From: Kosmotogaceae bacterium | Lineage (GTDB): Bacteria; Thermotogota; Thermotogae; Petrotogales; Kosmotogaceae | Assembly: GCA_003444085.1 (NCBI GenBank) | Contig: DLVL01000037.1 | Span: 7,911 to 20,091 of the forward strand | Reading direction: 5' to 3' | Length of the DNA stretch: 12,181 nucleotides | Shown: positions 1-6,120 of the stretch, piece by piece | How positions within the stretch are numbered: the stretch's first letter is position 1 | Layout: each line of letters starts with the position of its first letter | The notes under the pieces: generated by a model | The model's input: only the letters and a program-made list of their open reading frames with translations | The model's database searches: none | Told to the model about the DNA's origin: nothing | Program-made: the position numbers and the translations under genes

Positions 1-446
1 TAGATCACCTCTGCCTTTCCGCCAGCAGCTTCGATTTTCTGCATAGCGGTTTTGCTGAACGAAGCAGCCTTTACTGTAAACTTTTTCGTCAACTCTCCCC
101 TTCCAAGAATCTTCAAGCCATCTTTGATGCTCTTTAAAATCCTCTTCTCCAGAAGGATTTCAGGTGTTATTTCAGCTCCGTCTTCAAATCTGTCTTCAAG
201 GTCTTCCAGGTTTATCACCACGAAAACCTTCTGAGACCTGCTAGTGAAACCCTTTGAAGGAACCCTTCTGTATATGGGGGTCTGCCCTCCTTCAAACCAT
301 GGAGAAACTTTACCACTTGCTCTTTTCTGGCCTTTGGCGCCTCGGGTTGCCTGCTTGCCTTTTCCCGATCCGATACCCCGGCCCACTCTCTTGCTTTTCT
401 TCCTAGAACCTTTTGTTGGTTTTAAATCTTCTATTCCAAATGTCAT
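1..446 (-). CDS. rplO: 50S ribosomal protein L15 (stop codon cut by window edge)
   Basis: Large-subunit protein that binds 23S rRNA late in 50S assembly. The reading frame begins at an ATG (446-444) and gives 148 codons. It has the typical L15 start: a basic, glycine-rich N-terminal extension (around residues 10-40, rich in GRGIGSGKGK-like and TRGAKGQ stretches) followed by the WFEGGQTPIYRRVP signature near residues 50-63. A compact C-terminal domain ends in GGKAEVI. The last two bases in the window read TA in frame, so the protein is probably complete and only the final base of TAA or TAG is missing. This fits the usual L15 length of about 145-150 residues. The start lies 13 nt after rpmD, and its ribosome binding site (TGAGGGGG) overlaps the rpmD stop codon, which suggests coupling. 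secY would normally follow but lies outside the window. Confidence 0.96.
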   Translation of the reverse strand, partial: MTFGIEDLKPTKGSRKKSKRVGRGIGSGKGKQATRGAKGQKRASGKVSPWFEGGQTPIYRRVPSKGFTSRSQKVFVVINLEDLEDRFEDGAEITPEILLEKRILKSIKDGLKILGRGELTKKFTVKAASFSKTAMQKIEAAGGKAEVI

Positions 447-459
447 AACTTCAGCCCCC

Positions 460-648
460 TCAGTTATCAGTCTCTTCAACTGTCACCAGGTGTTTCACGG
501 CATTTATCATACCTTTGATCTCGGGGGTGCCAGTGTGAGTTACGGAACTACTGATCTTCCGCAACCCAAGAGCTTTAAGAGTCTTTCGTTGTCTCCTGTT
601 ATAGCCAATTGGGCTTCTCACGAGAGTTATCTTAAGCTTCGAACTCAC
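460..648 (-). CDS. rpmD: 50S ribosomal protein L30
   Basis: Small 62-residue large-subunit protein of the L30/L7e family. The N-terminal strand KITLVRSPIGYN is followed by a basic helix (RRQRKTLKALGLRK) and the TPEIKGMINAVKHLV segment typical of bacterial L30, ending in an acidic tail. The start is GTG. Its first bases overlap the rpsE stop as GTGA (4 nt), and GGAGG at 656-660 inside the end of rpsE lies 7 nt upstream, which fixes this start and implies that L30 is translated by ribosomes finishing S5. L30 is the fastest-lost member of the spc cluster in many bacteria, but here it is intact and in its standard place between rpsE and rplO. Confidence 0.96.
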   Translation of the reverse strand: MSSKLKITLVRSPIGYNRRQRKTLKALGLRKISSSVTHTGTPEIKGMINAVKHLVTVEETDN

Positions 649-1208
649 TGTTCTACCTCCCTTGCTACCCCTTTAAAGACTTCCTTTTCAGAGATATCCC
701 TGAGTTTAGCGTATTCTTTAGGAGATTTCAGCTCTCTCAGCCCGTTGAATGTTGCTCGTGCAAGATTCACAGCATTGGTTGAACCGAGAGCCTTCGTAAG
801 GATATTTTTAATGCCTGCCAGTTCAACAACCGCTCTAACTGCAGCGTTAGCAATGATCCCTGTACCAGGACCCGCGGGTTTCAGAAGAACCTTTGAAGCA
901 TCGTGTCGTGCCATCACTTCATGAGGAATTGTCTCGTTTATTACGGACACTTCGACAACACTCTTTCTTGCTTCAAGAAGGGCTTTTCTGATTGCGATTG
1001 GCACCTCACGAGCGCTTCCTATTCCTATACCCACCTTGCCATCCATGTTTCCCACAACCGCAACAACTCTGAACGACAAATTCTTGCCTCCTGAGACCAC
1101 TTTGGTAACGCGTGTTATCTGTACAACCCGCTCTTCGAATTCCTGCTCTTCTACCTGCTTCTCAACAGGAACATTTCTTGATCTTCTATGTCTAGTCTCA
1201 TTAGCCAT
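645..1208 (-). CDS. rpsE: 30S ribosomal protein S5
   Basis: Small-subunit protein of 187 residues, central to decoding accuracy and to the spectinomycin-binding region next to helix 34 of 16S rRNA. The N-terminal 25 residues are a charged tail (basic, then Glu/Gln-rich). The double-stranded RNA-binding-like S5 N domain follows (VVSGGKNLSF loop at 37-46, GKVGIGIGSAREVP, IPHEV). The C-terminal domain carries the GPGTGIIANAAVRAVVELAG and TKALGSTNAVN signatures. At the position matching E. coli Lys26 in the spectinomycin loop there is Ser39 (VSGG rather than VKGG). The start ATG is preceded by GAGGAGGT. The gene starts 12 nt after rplR and overlaps the start of rpmD by 4 nt. Its length is a little above the usual 165-175 because of the N-terminal tail. 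Confidence 0.97.
   Translation of the reverse strand: MANETRHRRSRNVPVEKQVEEQEFEERVVQITRVTKVVSGGKNLSFRVVAVVGNMDGKVGIGIGSAREVPIAIRKALLEARKSVVEVSVINETIPHEVMARHDASKVLLKPAGPGTGIIANAAVRAVVELAGIKNILTKALGSTNAVNLARATFNGLRELKSPKEYAKLRDISEKEVFKGVAREVEQ
656..660 (-). promoter_or_regulatory. Ribosome binding site of rpmD
   Basis: GGAGG, located within the last codons of rpsE, is 7 nt before the GTG of rpmD. It decides that L30 starts at this GTG, which overlaps the rpsE stop as GTGA. Confidence 0.8.
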
Positions 1209-1220
1209 CAGTTCACCTCC

Positions 1221-1589
1221 TCAGAACTCGAGGCCGGCTTCGCGTGCCCCGTCTGCAAGCGCTTTGACTCTTCCGTGAAACTTGAATCCGCCACGGTCAA
1301 ACACAACTCTCTTGAGGCCTTTTTCAAGGGCTCTTTCAGCAAGAAGCTTCCCCACTTCCTTGGCAGCTTCCTGTCCCCATGTCTTGGTAATCTTGCTTCT
1401 TATGACACTCTCAACGGTCGACGAGGAGACAATTGTGTCACCCACCGTGTCGTCTATCAGCTGGGCGTAAATATGTCTGTCACTTCTGAATACTGAAAGC
1501 CTCGGTCTTTCTGAAGTGCCCCTGACTTTTGACCTCACTCTCAAGCGCCTCTTGATTCTGAGTTTCTTTCGATCGGTTCGCTTCATCAT
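1221..1589 (-). CDS. rplR: 50S ribosomal protein L18
   Basis: Large-subunit protein of 122 residues that, with L5 (and L25 where present), anchors 5S rRNA in the central protuberance. The basic N-terminus (RTDRKKLRIKRRLRVRSKV) binds 5S rRNA. It is followed by RPRLSVFRSDRHIYAQLIDD, the hallmark L18 motif, and the C-terminal FDRGGFKFHGRVKALADGAREAGLEF, which is also diagnostic. Two consecutive ATG codons occur (1589 and 1586). The AAGGG upstream, beginning in the sequence just after the rplF stop, is nearer the usual distance from the first, so 1589 is kept. The binding site here is weaker than those of the neighbouring genes. Gaps are 18 nt from rplF and 12 nt to rpsE. Confidence 0.97.
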   Translation of the reverse strand: MMKRTDRKKLRIKRRLRVRSKVRGTSERPRLSVFRSDRHIYAQLIDDTVGDTIVSSSTVESVIRSKITKTWGQEAAKEVGKLLAERALEKGLKRVVFDRGGFKFHGRVKALADGAREAGLEF

Positions 1590-1607
1590 TCTGCAATCAT
1601 CCCTTCA

Positions 1608-2162
1608 TCACACTTTCTTTCCGACCTTGGTCCGGACATGTTCACCCTTATAGCGAATACCCTTCCCCGAGTAGACAATTGGTTCGCGCCACCGCTTTAT
1701 GTTCGCCGCAACCTGCCCAACCAGATGCTTGTCAATTCCCTTAACGGTAATCGCATTTGGTGCAGGAACTTCTATTGTAATACCATCCGGTGGTTCAATT
1801 TCCACAGGGTGTGCATATCCCAGGTTTATAACAAGCTTCTTTCCTCTCAACTGTGCCCTGTAACCCACACCAACGATTTCCAGGTTTTTCTGAAAACCGC
1901 TGGTAACACCCTGAATCATGCTCCTAATAAGGGACCAGTAGGTACCACAAAACGTTGCCAGCTTCTTCTCGTCGCTTTTTCTTCTTGCCATATTGGTATT
2001 TGGTTTTATCCATATCTCGGAACTATCAGCCTCGATGATTATGTAGGGAAGAAATGCTTGTTTCAGAGTACCTAGAGGACCCTTGACGCTAATTATGTCA
2101 TCCTCTATTTTCACTTCGACTCCCTTGGGAATCATGATAGGCTTCTTGTTAAGTCTTGACAT
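1608..2162 (-). CDS. rplF: 50S ribosomal protein L6
   Basis: Large-subunit protein of 184 residues that sits near the GTPase-associated centre and the sarcin-ricin loop. It has the two-fold repeated L6 architecture: an N-terminal half starting MSRLNKKPI with IPKGVEVKIEDDIISVKGPLG, and a C-terminal half with VGVGYRAQL, LVINLGYAHPVE, and the diagnostic end segment VAANIKRWREP-IVYSGKGIRYKGE. The length is normal for the family. The start ATG is preceded by two SD-like runs: AGGAGG (2172-2177), which overlaps the rpsH stop codon, and AAGGAG directly touching the ATG. The distance makes the former the functional one. The gap to rplR is 18 nt. Confidence 0.97.
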   Translation of the reverse strand: MSRLNKKPIMIPKGVEVKIEDDIISVKGPLGTLKQAFLPYIIIEADSSEIWIKPNTNMARRKSDEKKLATFCGTYWSLIRSMIQGVTSGFQKNLEIVGVGYRAQLRGKKLVINLGYAHPVEIEPPDGITIEVPAPNAITVKGIDKHLVGQVAANIKRWREPIVYSGKGIRYKGEHVRTKVGKKV

Positions 2163-2171
2163 CTCCTTATA

Positions 2172-2177
2172 CCTCCT
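2172..2177 (-). promoter_or_regulatory. Ribosome binding site of rplF
   Basis: AGGAGG overlaps the rpsH TAG stop and is 9 nt before the rplF ATG. A second SD-like AAGGAG (2163-2168) touches the ATG and is too close to be functional by itself. Confidence 0.75.
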
Positions 2178-2580
2178 ACCAGACGTAACAGATTACTTCG
2201 CCGCCCACACCTAATTGTCGTGCTTCCTTGTCGGTGATCAGACCGCTGGACGAGCTGATAATAGCTATTCCCATTCCAGATTTCACCTTGGGAATCTTGT
2301 CTTTGGGAATATACAGGCGTCTTCCTGGCTTCGAGACTCTTACAATGCCAGATATGACTGCCTTTCTTTCTCTTCTAGAACCCTTGAATTTCAGAAAGAC
2401 TTTGAGTATTCCTTGCTTCCCATCTTCGATGTATTTGAAATCTTCAATGTAGCCTTCACGTTTCAAGATTTCCAGTACGGCTTTCTTCATATTGGATGCC
2501 GGCATATCGACACTTTCTTTCATTGCGGAGTTTGCATTCCTTATGCGTGTCAGCATATCGGCTACCGGATCGCTCCACAT
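2176..2580 (-). CDS. rpsH: 30S ribosomal protein S8
   Basis: Primary 16S rRNA-binding protein of 134 residues that nucleates the central-domain platform. The start MWSDPVADMLTRIRNA is nearly invariant in bacterial S8. The C-terminal domain carries RVSKPGRRLY, the GMGIAIISSS (G-hGI-hhST type) RNA-binding loop, and KEAR-QLGVGGEVICYVW at the end. In E. coli S8 is the autogenous regulator of the spc operon, acting at the rplE region of the mRNA. Whether that feedback exists here cannot be judged from sequence alone. GAGGAGG overlaps the rpsN stop just upstream. Gaps are 12 nt from rpsN and 13 nt to rplF. Confidence 0.97.
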   Translation of the reverse strand: MWSDPVADMLTRIRNANSAMKESVDMPASNMKKAVLEILKREGYIEDFKYIEDGKQGILKVFLKFKGSRRERKAVISGIVRVSKPGRRLYIPKDKIPKVKSGMGIAIISSSSGLITDKEARQLGVGGEVICYVW

Positions 2581-2592
2581 ATTCCTACCTCC

Positions 2593-2778
2593 TCACCAGC
2601 TTGCTTTTTTCACACCTGGAAGCTTCCCCTCAGATGCGTAAGTTCTGAAGCACACCCTGCATAACCCGAATTCTCTGTAGACTGCTCTGGGTCGACCACA
2701 CACATTGCACCTGTTGTACTTTCTTACTTTATATTTCTGTGGGCGCTTCCATTTTTCAATCATCGCTTTCTTAGCCAT
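2593..2778 (-). CDS. rpsN: 30S ribosomal protein S14, zinc-binding type
   Basis: Head protein of the 30S subunit, 61 residues, of the short zinc-ribbon class (often called type Z). Cys24, Cys27, Cys40 and Cys43 form the CxxC...CxxC zinc site, with CNVCGRPRAVYREFGLCRVCF matching the class. It begins MAKKAMIEKWKRP and ends VKKASW, both typical. I place the start at the ATG at 2778 rather than the TTG one codon upstream, because GGAGG lies 6 nt before the ATG and the family begins MAKK. The retained cysteines mean this is the zinc-dependent form and not the longer, zinc-independent paralog used under zinc limitation. Gaps are 16 nt from rplE (counted from this start) and 12 nt to rpsH. Confidence 0.97.
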   Translation of the reverse strand: MAKKAMIEKWKRPQKYKVRKYNRCNVCGRPRAVYREFGLCRVCFRTYASEGKLPGVKKASW

Positions 2779-2794
2779 CAAAGACCTCCTCTAG

Positions 2795-3343
2795 TTATCT
2801 CTTGAAAGGCATGCCAAGATATTTCAGCAGAGCACGGGATTCTTCGTCGGTCTTGGCATTAGTGACTATTATTACATCAAGTCCCTGTAACCTTTTGACC
2901 TTGTCTGGCGTCATCTCCGGAAATACCAGTTGTTCGGGGAGCCCAAGAGCGTAGTTACCTCTACCATCAAAACTGTCCTGATCAACTCCACGAAAGTCAC
3001 GAAGCTTTGGAAGCGCTATACTTATTAGCTTGTAGAGGAAATTGTACATCTTCTGTCCGCGCAACGTGACCTTCAGTCCAACCGGCATTCCCTGTCTGAT
3101 CTTGAAGTTCGAAATGCTCTTGCGTGCCCTTGTTACGACTGGTCGCTGACCAGCGATTTCTGCCAGTTCTTTGCCGTGGGTATCAATAAGATCAGCAGTA
3201 CGGGTTGCTTCACCGATTCCCATGTTCAGAACAACCTTTTCCACTCTGGGAACTTCCAACCTGTTCTTATACCCAAACTCCTTGATCATGGCAGGAACGA
3301 CATCTTTCTCGTATTTCTCCTTCAGCGGTATGTATGCCTGCAT
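2795..3343 (-). CDS. rplE: 50S ribosomal protein L5
   Basis: 5S rRNA-binding protein of 182 residues in the central protuberance, contacting the P-site tRNA elbow. Visible family blocks are VPRVEKVVLNMGIGEA (32-46), QRPVVTRARKSISNFKIRQGMPVG (66-89), VTLRGQKMYNFL (92-103), SFDGRGNYALGLPEQLVFPE (124-143) and the C-terminal ALLKYLGMPF. The ATG at 3343 is chosen over the TTG immediately upstream: AAGGAGG lies 7 nt before it and bacterial L5 proteins start close to this point. The gene follows rplX closely and precedes rpsN, as in the standard spc order. Confidence 0.97.
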   Translation of the reverse strand: MQAYIPLKEKYEKDVVPAMIKEFGYKNRLEVPRVEKVVLNMGIGEATRTADLIDTHGKELAEIAGQRPVVTRARKSISNFKIRQGMPVGLKVTLRGQKMYNFLYKLISIALPKLRDFRGVDQDSFDGRGNYALGLPEQLVFPEMTPDKVKRLQGLDVIIVTNAKTDEESRALLKYLGMPFKR

Positions 3344-3359
3344 CAAAAATCCTCCTTAC

Positions 3360-3683
3360 TCATACCTTATCCATGATCTCGCCGCACTTCTTACATGCTC
3401 GGACTTTTTCGCCGTTCTTCAGGCGTTTGTGCTCGATCCTGGTAGGCTTATCACAATTCGGGCAGATAACCTGTACGTTGCTGGCATCAATCGGAGTCTC
3501 TCTTTCGATTATTCCGCCTTCTTTCTGCTTGTTATTCGGTCTCTGGTGTCGCTTGGTGAAATTCACACCTTCAACAATTATCTTTCCTTCATCAGGAAGC
3601 GTAACCATTACTTTGCCGGTCTTTCCTCTATTCTTTCCGGCAGTAACCTTAACTAGATCGTCTTTTTTTATTCTCAATGCCAT
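3360..3683 (-). CDS. rplX: 50S ribosomal protein L24 with a CxxC...CxxC zinc-finger-like segment
   Basis: Assembly-initiating 23S rRNA-binding protein of 107 residues located near the polypeptide exit tunnel. An N-terminal KOW motif is visible (DDLVKVTAGKNRGKTGKV, residues 8-25), followed by VEGVNFTKRHQRP and the GGIIERETPIDASNV block. The C-terminal part has Cys74-x2-Cys77 and Cys97-x2-Cys100, a zinc-ribbon arrangement seen in the cysteine-containing subset of bacterial L24; other bacteria have lost these residues. The ATG is preceded by GAGGTGA overlapping the rplN stop. The gap to rplN is only 9 nt and to rplE 16 nt (from the ATG chosen for rplE). Confidence 0.97.
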   Translation of the reverse strand: MALRIKKDDLVKVTAGKNRGKTGKVMVTLPDEGKIIVEGVNFTKRHQRPNNKQKEGGIIERETPIDASNVQVICPNCDKPTRIEHKRLKNGEKVRACKKCGEIMDKV

Positions 3684-3692
3684 GTAATCACC

Positions 3693-4061
3693 TCACCATA
3701 CCTCTTGGGCAAGGGACGCGATCTTTGCAAATCCCTTTTCCCTGATCTCGCGAGCAATGGGTCCGAAAACGCGAGTTCCTCTAGGCTGGTTCTGAGGATC
3801 GATAATAACTGCTGCATTGTCGTCAAATTTCAAATGGCTTCCGTCATTCCTTCGAATACCTTTTCGCGTTCTGACCACAACAGCTCGAACAATATCGCCC
3901 TTCTTGAAATCCGTATGAGGAGTTGCTTCTCTCACCGAAGCAACAACAATGTCGCCGACAGTACCGGAACGTTTTTGGTATCCACCGGTAACCCTGATGA
4001 CTTTAAGTACTCGTGCTCCAGAATTATCTGCTACTTTAACGTAGGTCTGATTCTGGATCAT
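3693..4061 (-). CDS. rplN: 50S ribosomal protein L14
   Basis: Highly conserved 122-residue protein on the subunit interface of the 50S, contacting L19 and helix 14 of 16S rRNA and serving as the site for the RsfS silencing factor. Diagnostic blocks are the start MIQNQTYVKVADNSGAR, the GDIVVASVREA segment, VVRTRKGIRRNDGSHLKFDDNAAVII and the ending RVFGPIAREIREKGF-KIASLAQEVW. Length is exactly that of most bacterial L14. The ATG overlaps the rpsQ stop as ATGA (4 nt). In E. coli the spc operon has its own promoter before rplN; here there is no space for one between genes, so S10 and spc genes are most likely co-transcribed. Confidence 0.98.
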   Translation of the reverse strand: MIQNQTYVKVADNSGARVLKVIRVTGGYQKRSGTVGDIVVASVREATPHTDFKKGDIVRAVVVRTRKGIRRNDGSHLKFDDNAAVIIDPQNQPRGTRVFGPIAREIREKGFAKIASLAQEVW

Positions 4062-4363
4062 ACCTCATCACCGCCACGAATATCTTGCTCCTTGGGAGCT
4101 TCCAGAATCTCTTCGCCGAAGACGTTCTTCTTGATCACCCTGGAGAGCTTGAAAGTCTTCAGTTTGCTAACAGGTCTACATTCTTCGATCTCTACGATAT
4201 CCCCAGGCACACATGTGTTTCCTGCATCATGAGCGTGAAACTTCTTGGTCCTCTTCACAGTCTTCTGGAAGAAGGGATGTACAAATCTTCTTTCTACGCT
4301 CACAACTATAGTGTCTTTCATTTTATTACTCACAACTGTCCCTATCATCTTCTTCCTTGGCAT
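4058..4363 (-). CDS. rpsQ: 30S ribosomal protein S17 with C-terminal extension
   Basis: Primary 16S rRNA-binding protein of 101 residues with an OB fold. The core is recognisable from KKMIGTVVSNKMKDTIVVSVERRFVHPFF through HAHD-AGN, GDIVEIEECRPVSKLKTFKLSRVI. Many bacterial S17 proteins end near 80-90 residues; this one continues about 20 residues past the last OB-fold strand with an acidic tail (NVFGEEILEAP...GGDEV, residues 80-101). As I recall it, longer S17 proteins are a feature of Thermotogota. An AGGAGG sits inside the last two arginine codons of rpmC (4371-4376), 7 nt upstream of the ATG. The tail region overlaps the rplN start by 4 nt. Confidence 0.96.
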   Translation of the reverse strand: MPRKKMIGTVVSNKMKDTIVVSVERRFVHPFFQKTVKRTKKFHAHDAGNTCVPGDIVEIEECRPVSKLKTFKLSRVIKKNVFGEEILEAPKEQDIRGGDEV

Positions 4364-4367
4364 TGTG

Positions 4368-4568
4368 TTACCTCCTTATTCCTAACTCACGACCGCGAAG
4401 AATCGTCTTAACTCTTGCAATATCTCTCTTTACAATACCAATCTGAGCGTGATTCTTGAGCCTGTTCATCTCCAGCTGGAACCTCAGGTCCATCAGCTTC
4501 TTTTTCAGGTCAGCAAACATCTGTTCAAGCTCAGCATCACTGAGTTTCTGAAGGTCTGCCCCCTTCAT
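4368..4568 (-). CDS. rpmC: 50S ribosomal protein L29
   Basis: Small (66 residues) helical-hairpin protein at the exit-tunnel rim, beside L23, contributing to the docking platform for trigger factor and SRP. Visible features are the helix LQKLSDAELEQMFADLKKKLMDLRFQLEMN, followed by the L29 signature (LKNHAQIGIVKRDIARVKTILRGRE). The ATG shares one base with the rplP stop (TAATG), a classic stop-restart arrangement, and GGAGGTGA near the end of rplP serves as the binding site. The final RR codons double as the SD sequence of rpsQ. Confidence 0.96.
   Translation of the reverse strand: MKGADLQKLSDAELEQMFADLKKKLMDLRFQLEMNRLKNHAQIGIVKRDIARVKTILRGRELGIRR
4371..4376 (-). promoter_or_regulatory. Ribosome binding site of rpsQ, encoded inside rpmC
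   Basis: AGGAGG is at once the last two arginine codons of rpmC and the SD sequence of rpsQ, 7 nt before its ATG. Translation of L29 through its C-terminus would therefore pass over the S17 initiation site. Confidence 0.8.
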
Positions 4569-4993
4569 TACAGCTCACCTCCGATGTTGTAGCGAGCCAC
4601 GATCTTTGTCTTGACCGGCAGCTTTGATGCGGCGTATTTCAAGGCCTTCTTGGCGAGTTCCTCATTAACGCCTGCGATTTCAAACATAATCTTTCCCGCC
4701 TTGACCACTGCGACCCATCCTTCCACGTCGCCTTTGCCCTTACCCATCCTCACTCCGATCCCTTTTGAGGTAACGGGTTTATCCGGAAACACTCTGATCC
4801 AGACCTTCCCGCTTCTCTTGAGTGTCCTAGTAATAGCAATACGACATGCCTCAATCTGCTGGGCAGTAATCCAGTGAGGTTCTAGCGCCTTAAGACCCCA
4901 ATCTCCAAAGTGAACATGGGTCCCTCCCTTGGCCTTTCCACTCATTCTACCTCGCTGCTGTTTTCTATACTTAACTCGTTTGGGCATTAACAT
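4568..4993 (-). CDS. rplP: 50S ribosomal protein L16
   Basis: 141-residue protein needed late in 50S assembly; it contacts the A-site tRNA elbow and organises the peptidyl-transferase region. The start MLMPKRVKYRKQQRGRM and the blocks GLKALEPHWITAQQIEACRIAITR and VRMGKGKGDVEGWVAVV are diagnostic. Arg82 in VRMGKGKG is the residue equivalent to E. coli Arg81, which is hydroxylated in that organism; modification here is not known. Two in-frame starts occur (4993 and 4987). GGAGG lies 9 nt before the first and 15 nt before the second, so the first is used. The gene lies 21 nt after rpsC and overlaps rpmC by one base. Confidence 0.97.
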   Translation of the reverse strand: MLMPKRVKYRKQQRGRMSGKAKGGTHVHFGDWGLKALEPHWITAQQIEACRIAITRTLKRSGKVWIRVFPDKPVTSKGIGVRMGKGKGDVEGWVAVVKAGKIMFEIAGVNEELAKKALKYAASKLPVKTKIVARYNIGGEL

Positions 4994-5014
4994 ATCTGTA
5001 TACCTCCCTGAATA

Positions 5015-5644
5015 CTACGCTTCAACGTTTCCCTTGAAAACCCACACCTTGACACCGATTATTCCCATCTTGGTGGTTGCTGTAGTGTAACCATAATCGA
5101 CATCTGCCTTCAGTGTCTGAAGAGGGAGTCTTCCTTCAAGGTACCATTCTGTCCTGGCTATGTCGGCACCGTTCAAACGTCCAGAAACCATAATTTTGAC
5201 ACCCTTTGCTCCCCTTCTGAGAGCATTGAATATGGCGCGTTTCATTGCTCTCTTGTAGGAAGCGCGCTTCTCAATCCTTGAAGCAACATCCTCTGCTATA
5301 AGAATCGCATCGGTCTCGGGTGTTTTGACTTCTTCGATATTCAGCTGGAATTGCCTGGTGATAACCTTCTCAAGGCGCTCTCTCAGCTTCTTGACCTCTG
5401 CCCCTTTTCTCCCGATTATCACTCCAGGTCTTGCACACTTTATCGTAATAACTACTTTGCCCGGTTCAGGTCGTTCAATAAAGATATCTGAAACACCCGC
5501 CGCTTTGTAATTACCCTTTACAAAATCCCGGATCTTAAGATCTTCCAGAAGATAGTCCTTGTAATTCTTCTCATTAATCCACTTGGCTTTCCAATCTTTG
5601 CTTATACCAAGCCTGAAACCATAAGGATGCACTTTCTGACCCAC
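5015..5644 (-). CDS. rpsC: 30S ribosomal protein S3
   Basis: 209-residue head protein at the mRNA entry channel, involved in mRNA unwinding together with S4 and S5. It begins GQKVHPYGFRLGISKDW, typical of S3. The KH domain follows, with the IIGRKG loop (GRKG at residues 78-81). The C-terminal S3 domain carries RAMKRAIFNALRRGAKGVKIMVSGRLNGADIARTEW and LPLQTLKADVDYG, ending in GVKVWVFKG. The start is GTG directly abutting the rplV stop (TAAGTG, zero spacing), with GAGGTGAA (5651-5658) in the end of rplV as binding site. Length and domain content are normal. Confidence 0.97.
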   Translation of the reverse strand: MGQKVHPYGFRLGISKDWKAKWINEKNYKDYLLEDLKIRDFVKGNYKAAGVSDIFIERPEPGKVVITIKCARPGVIIGRKGAEVKKLRERLEKVITRQFQLNIEEVKTPETDAILIAEDVASRIEKRASYKRAMKRAIFNALRRGAKGVKIMVSGRLNGADIARTEWYLEGRLPLQTLKADVDYGYTTATTKMGIIGVKVWVFKGNVEA

Positions 5645-6109
5645 TTATTCTTCACCTCGCTCCTGAGGACTCTGCCAGGTCGCCTGACTGCTTTCACGCG
5701 ATCGGTCACGTACGACAACAGTTATATGACTGAACCTCTTCTGTTGAATATCAGCACGACCTCGACCTCTTGCCCACAGCCTTTTCATCCTTGGTCCATC
5801 ATCAGCGACAGCATGATGGACATACAACGTGTCAATATTCATACCGTAATTGTTCTCTGCATTTGATATTGCAGATCTCAAGACTTTGTGGACAATCCTG
5901 GCAGACTTCTTAGGAGAAAACTCCAGCAGCTGAAGCGCCATGCCTACATCCTTTCCCCTAATTGCGTTCACAATTGAACGGACCTTTCGAGGAGAAATCC
6001 TTACATTTCTAGCAACAGCTCGCGCATCCAACTTCGGCGCGTTCTTCTCCTGTTCCTTCCTTTGCTTATGGAGTACTGAACGCTTTGCCCTTCTTCGTTC
6101 ATCAGTCAT
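5645..6109 (-). CDS. rplV: 50S ribosomal protein L22 with N- and C-terminal extensions
   Basis: Exit-tunnel protein of 154 residues; most bacterial L22 proteins are about 110-120. The core spans about residues 29-133: ARAVARNVRISPRKVR, SIVNAIRGKDVGMALQLLEF, SAISNAENN, then the long beta-hairpin MKRLWARGRGRAD that lines the tunnel (a macrolide-resistance site in other bacteria), and SHITVVV. Before the core lies a basic tail of about 27 residues (rich in Arg/Lys), and after it about 21 residues of polar, charged tail (RDRSRESSQ...). The start ATG follows GGAGG by 7 nt, and no closer in-frame start fits better. As I recall it, Thermotogota L22 proteins are generally longer than average. The gene abuts rpsC and starts 11 nt after rpsS. 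Confidence 0.96.
   Translation of the reverse strand: MTDERRRAKRSVLHKQRKEQEKNAPKLDARAVARNVRISPRKVRSIVNAIRGKDVGMALQLLEFSPKKSARIVHKVLRSAISNAENNYGMNIDTLYVHHAVADDGPRMKRLWARGRGRADIQQKRFSHITVVVRDRSRESSQATWQSPQERGEE
5651..5658 (-). promoter_or_regulatory. Ribosome binding site of rpsC
   Basis: GAGGTGAA within the last codons of rplV precedes the GTG start of rpsC, which directly follows the rplV TAA. It supports the GTG as the S3 start. Confidence 0.75.
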
Positions 6110-6120
6110 CTAATATCCTC

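Noticed and set aside
244..924. 226-codon open frame on the plus strand
   Set aside because: It lies antisense to rplO, rpmD and rpsE, has no ribosome binding site, and its product is proline/serine/leucine-rich with no family resemblance. It is a shadow of the opposite genes' codon bias.
2779..2781. TTG one codon upstream of the rpsN ATG as start
   Set aside because: The ATG is better spaced from GGAGG, and the S14 family begins MAKK. The same reasoning removes the TTG codons at 3346 (rplE) and 8240 (rplD).
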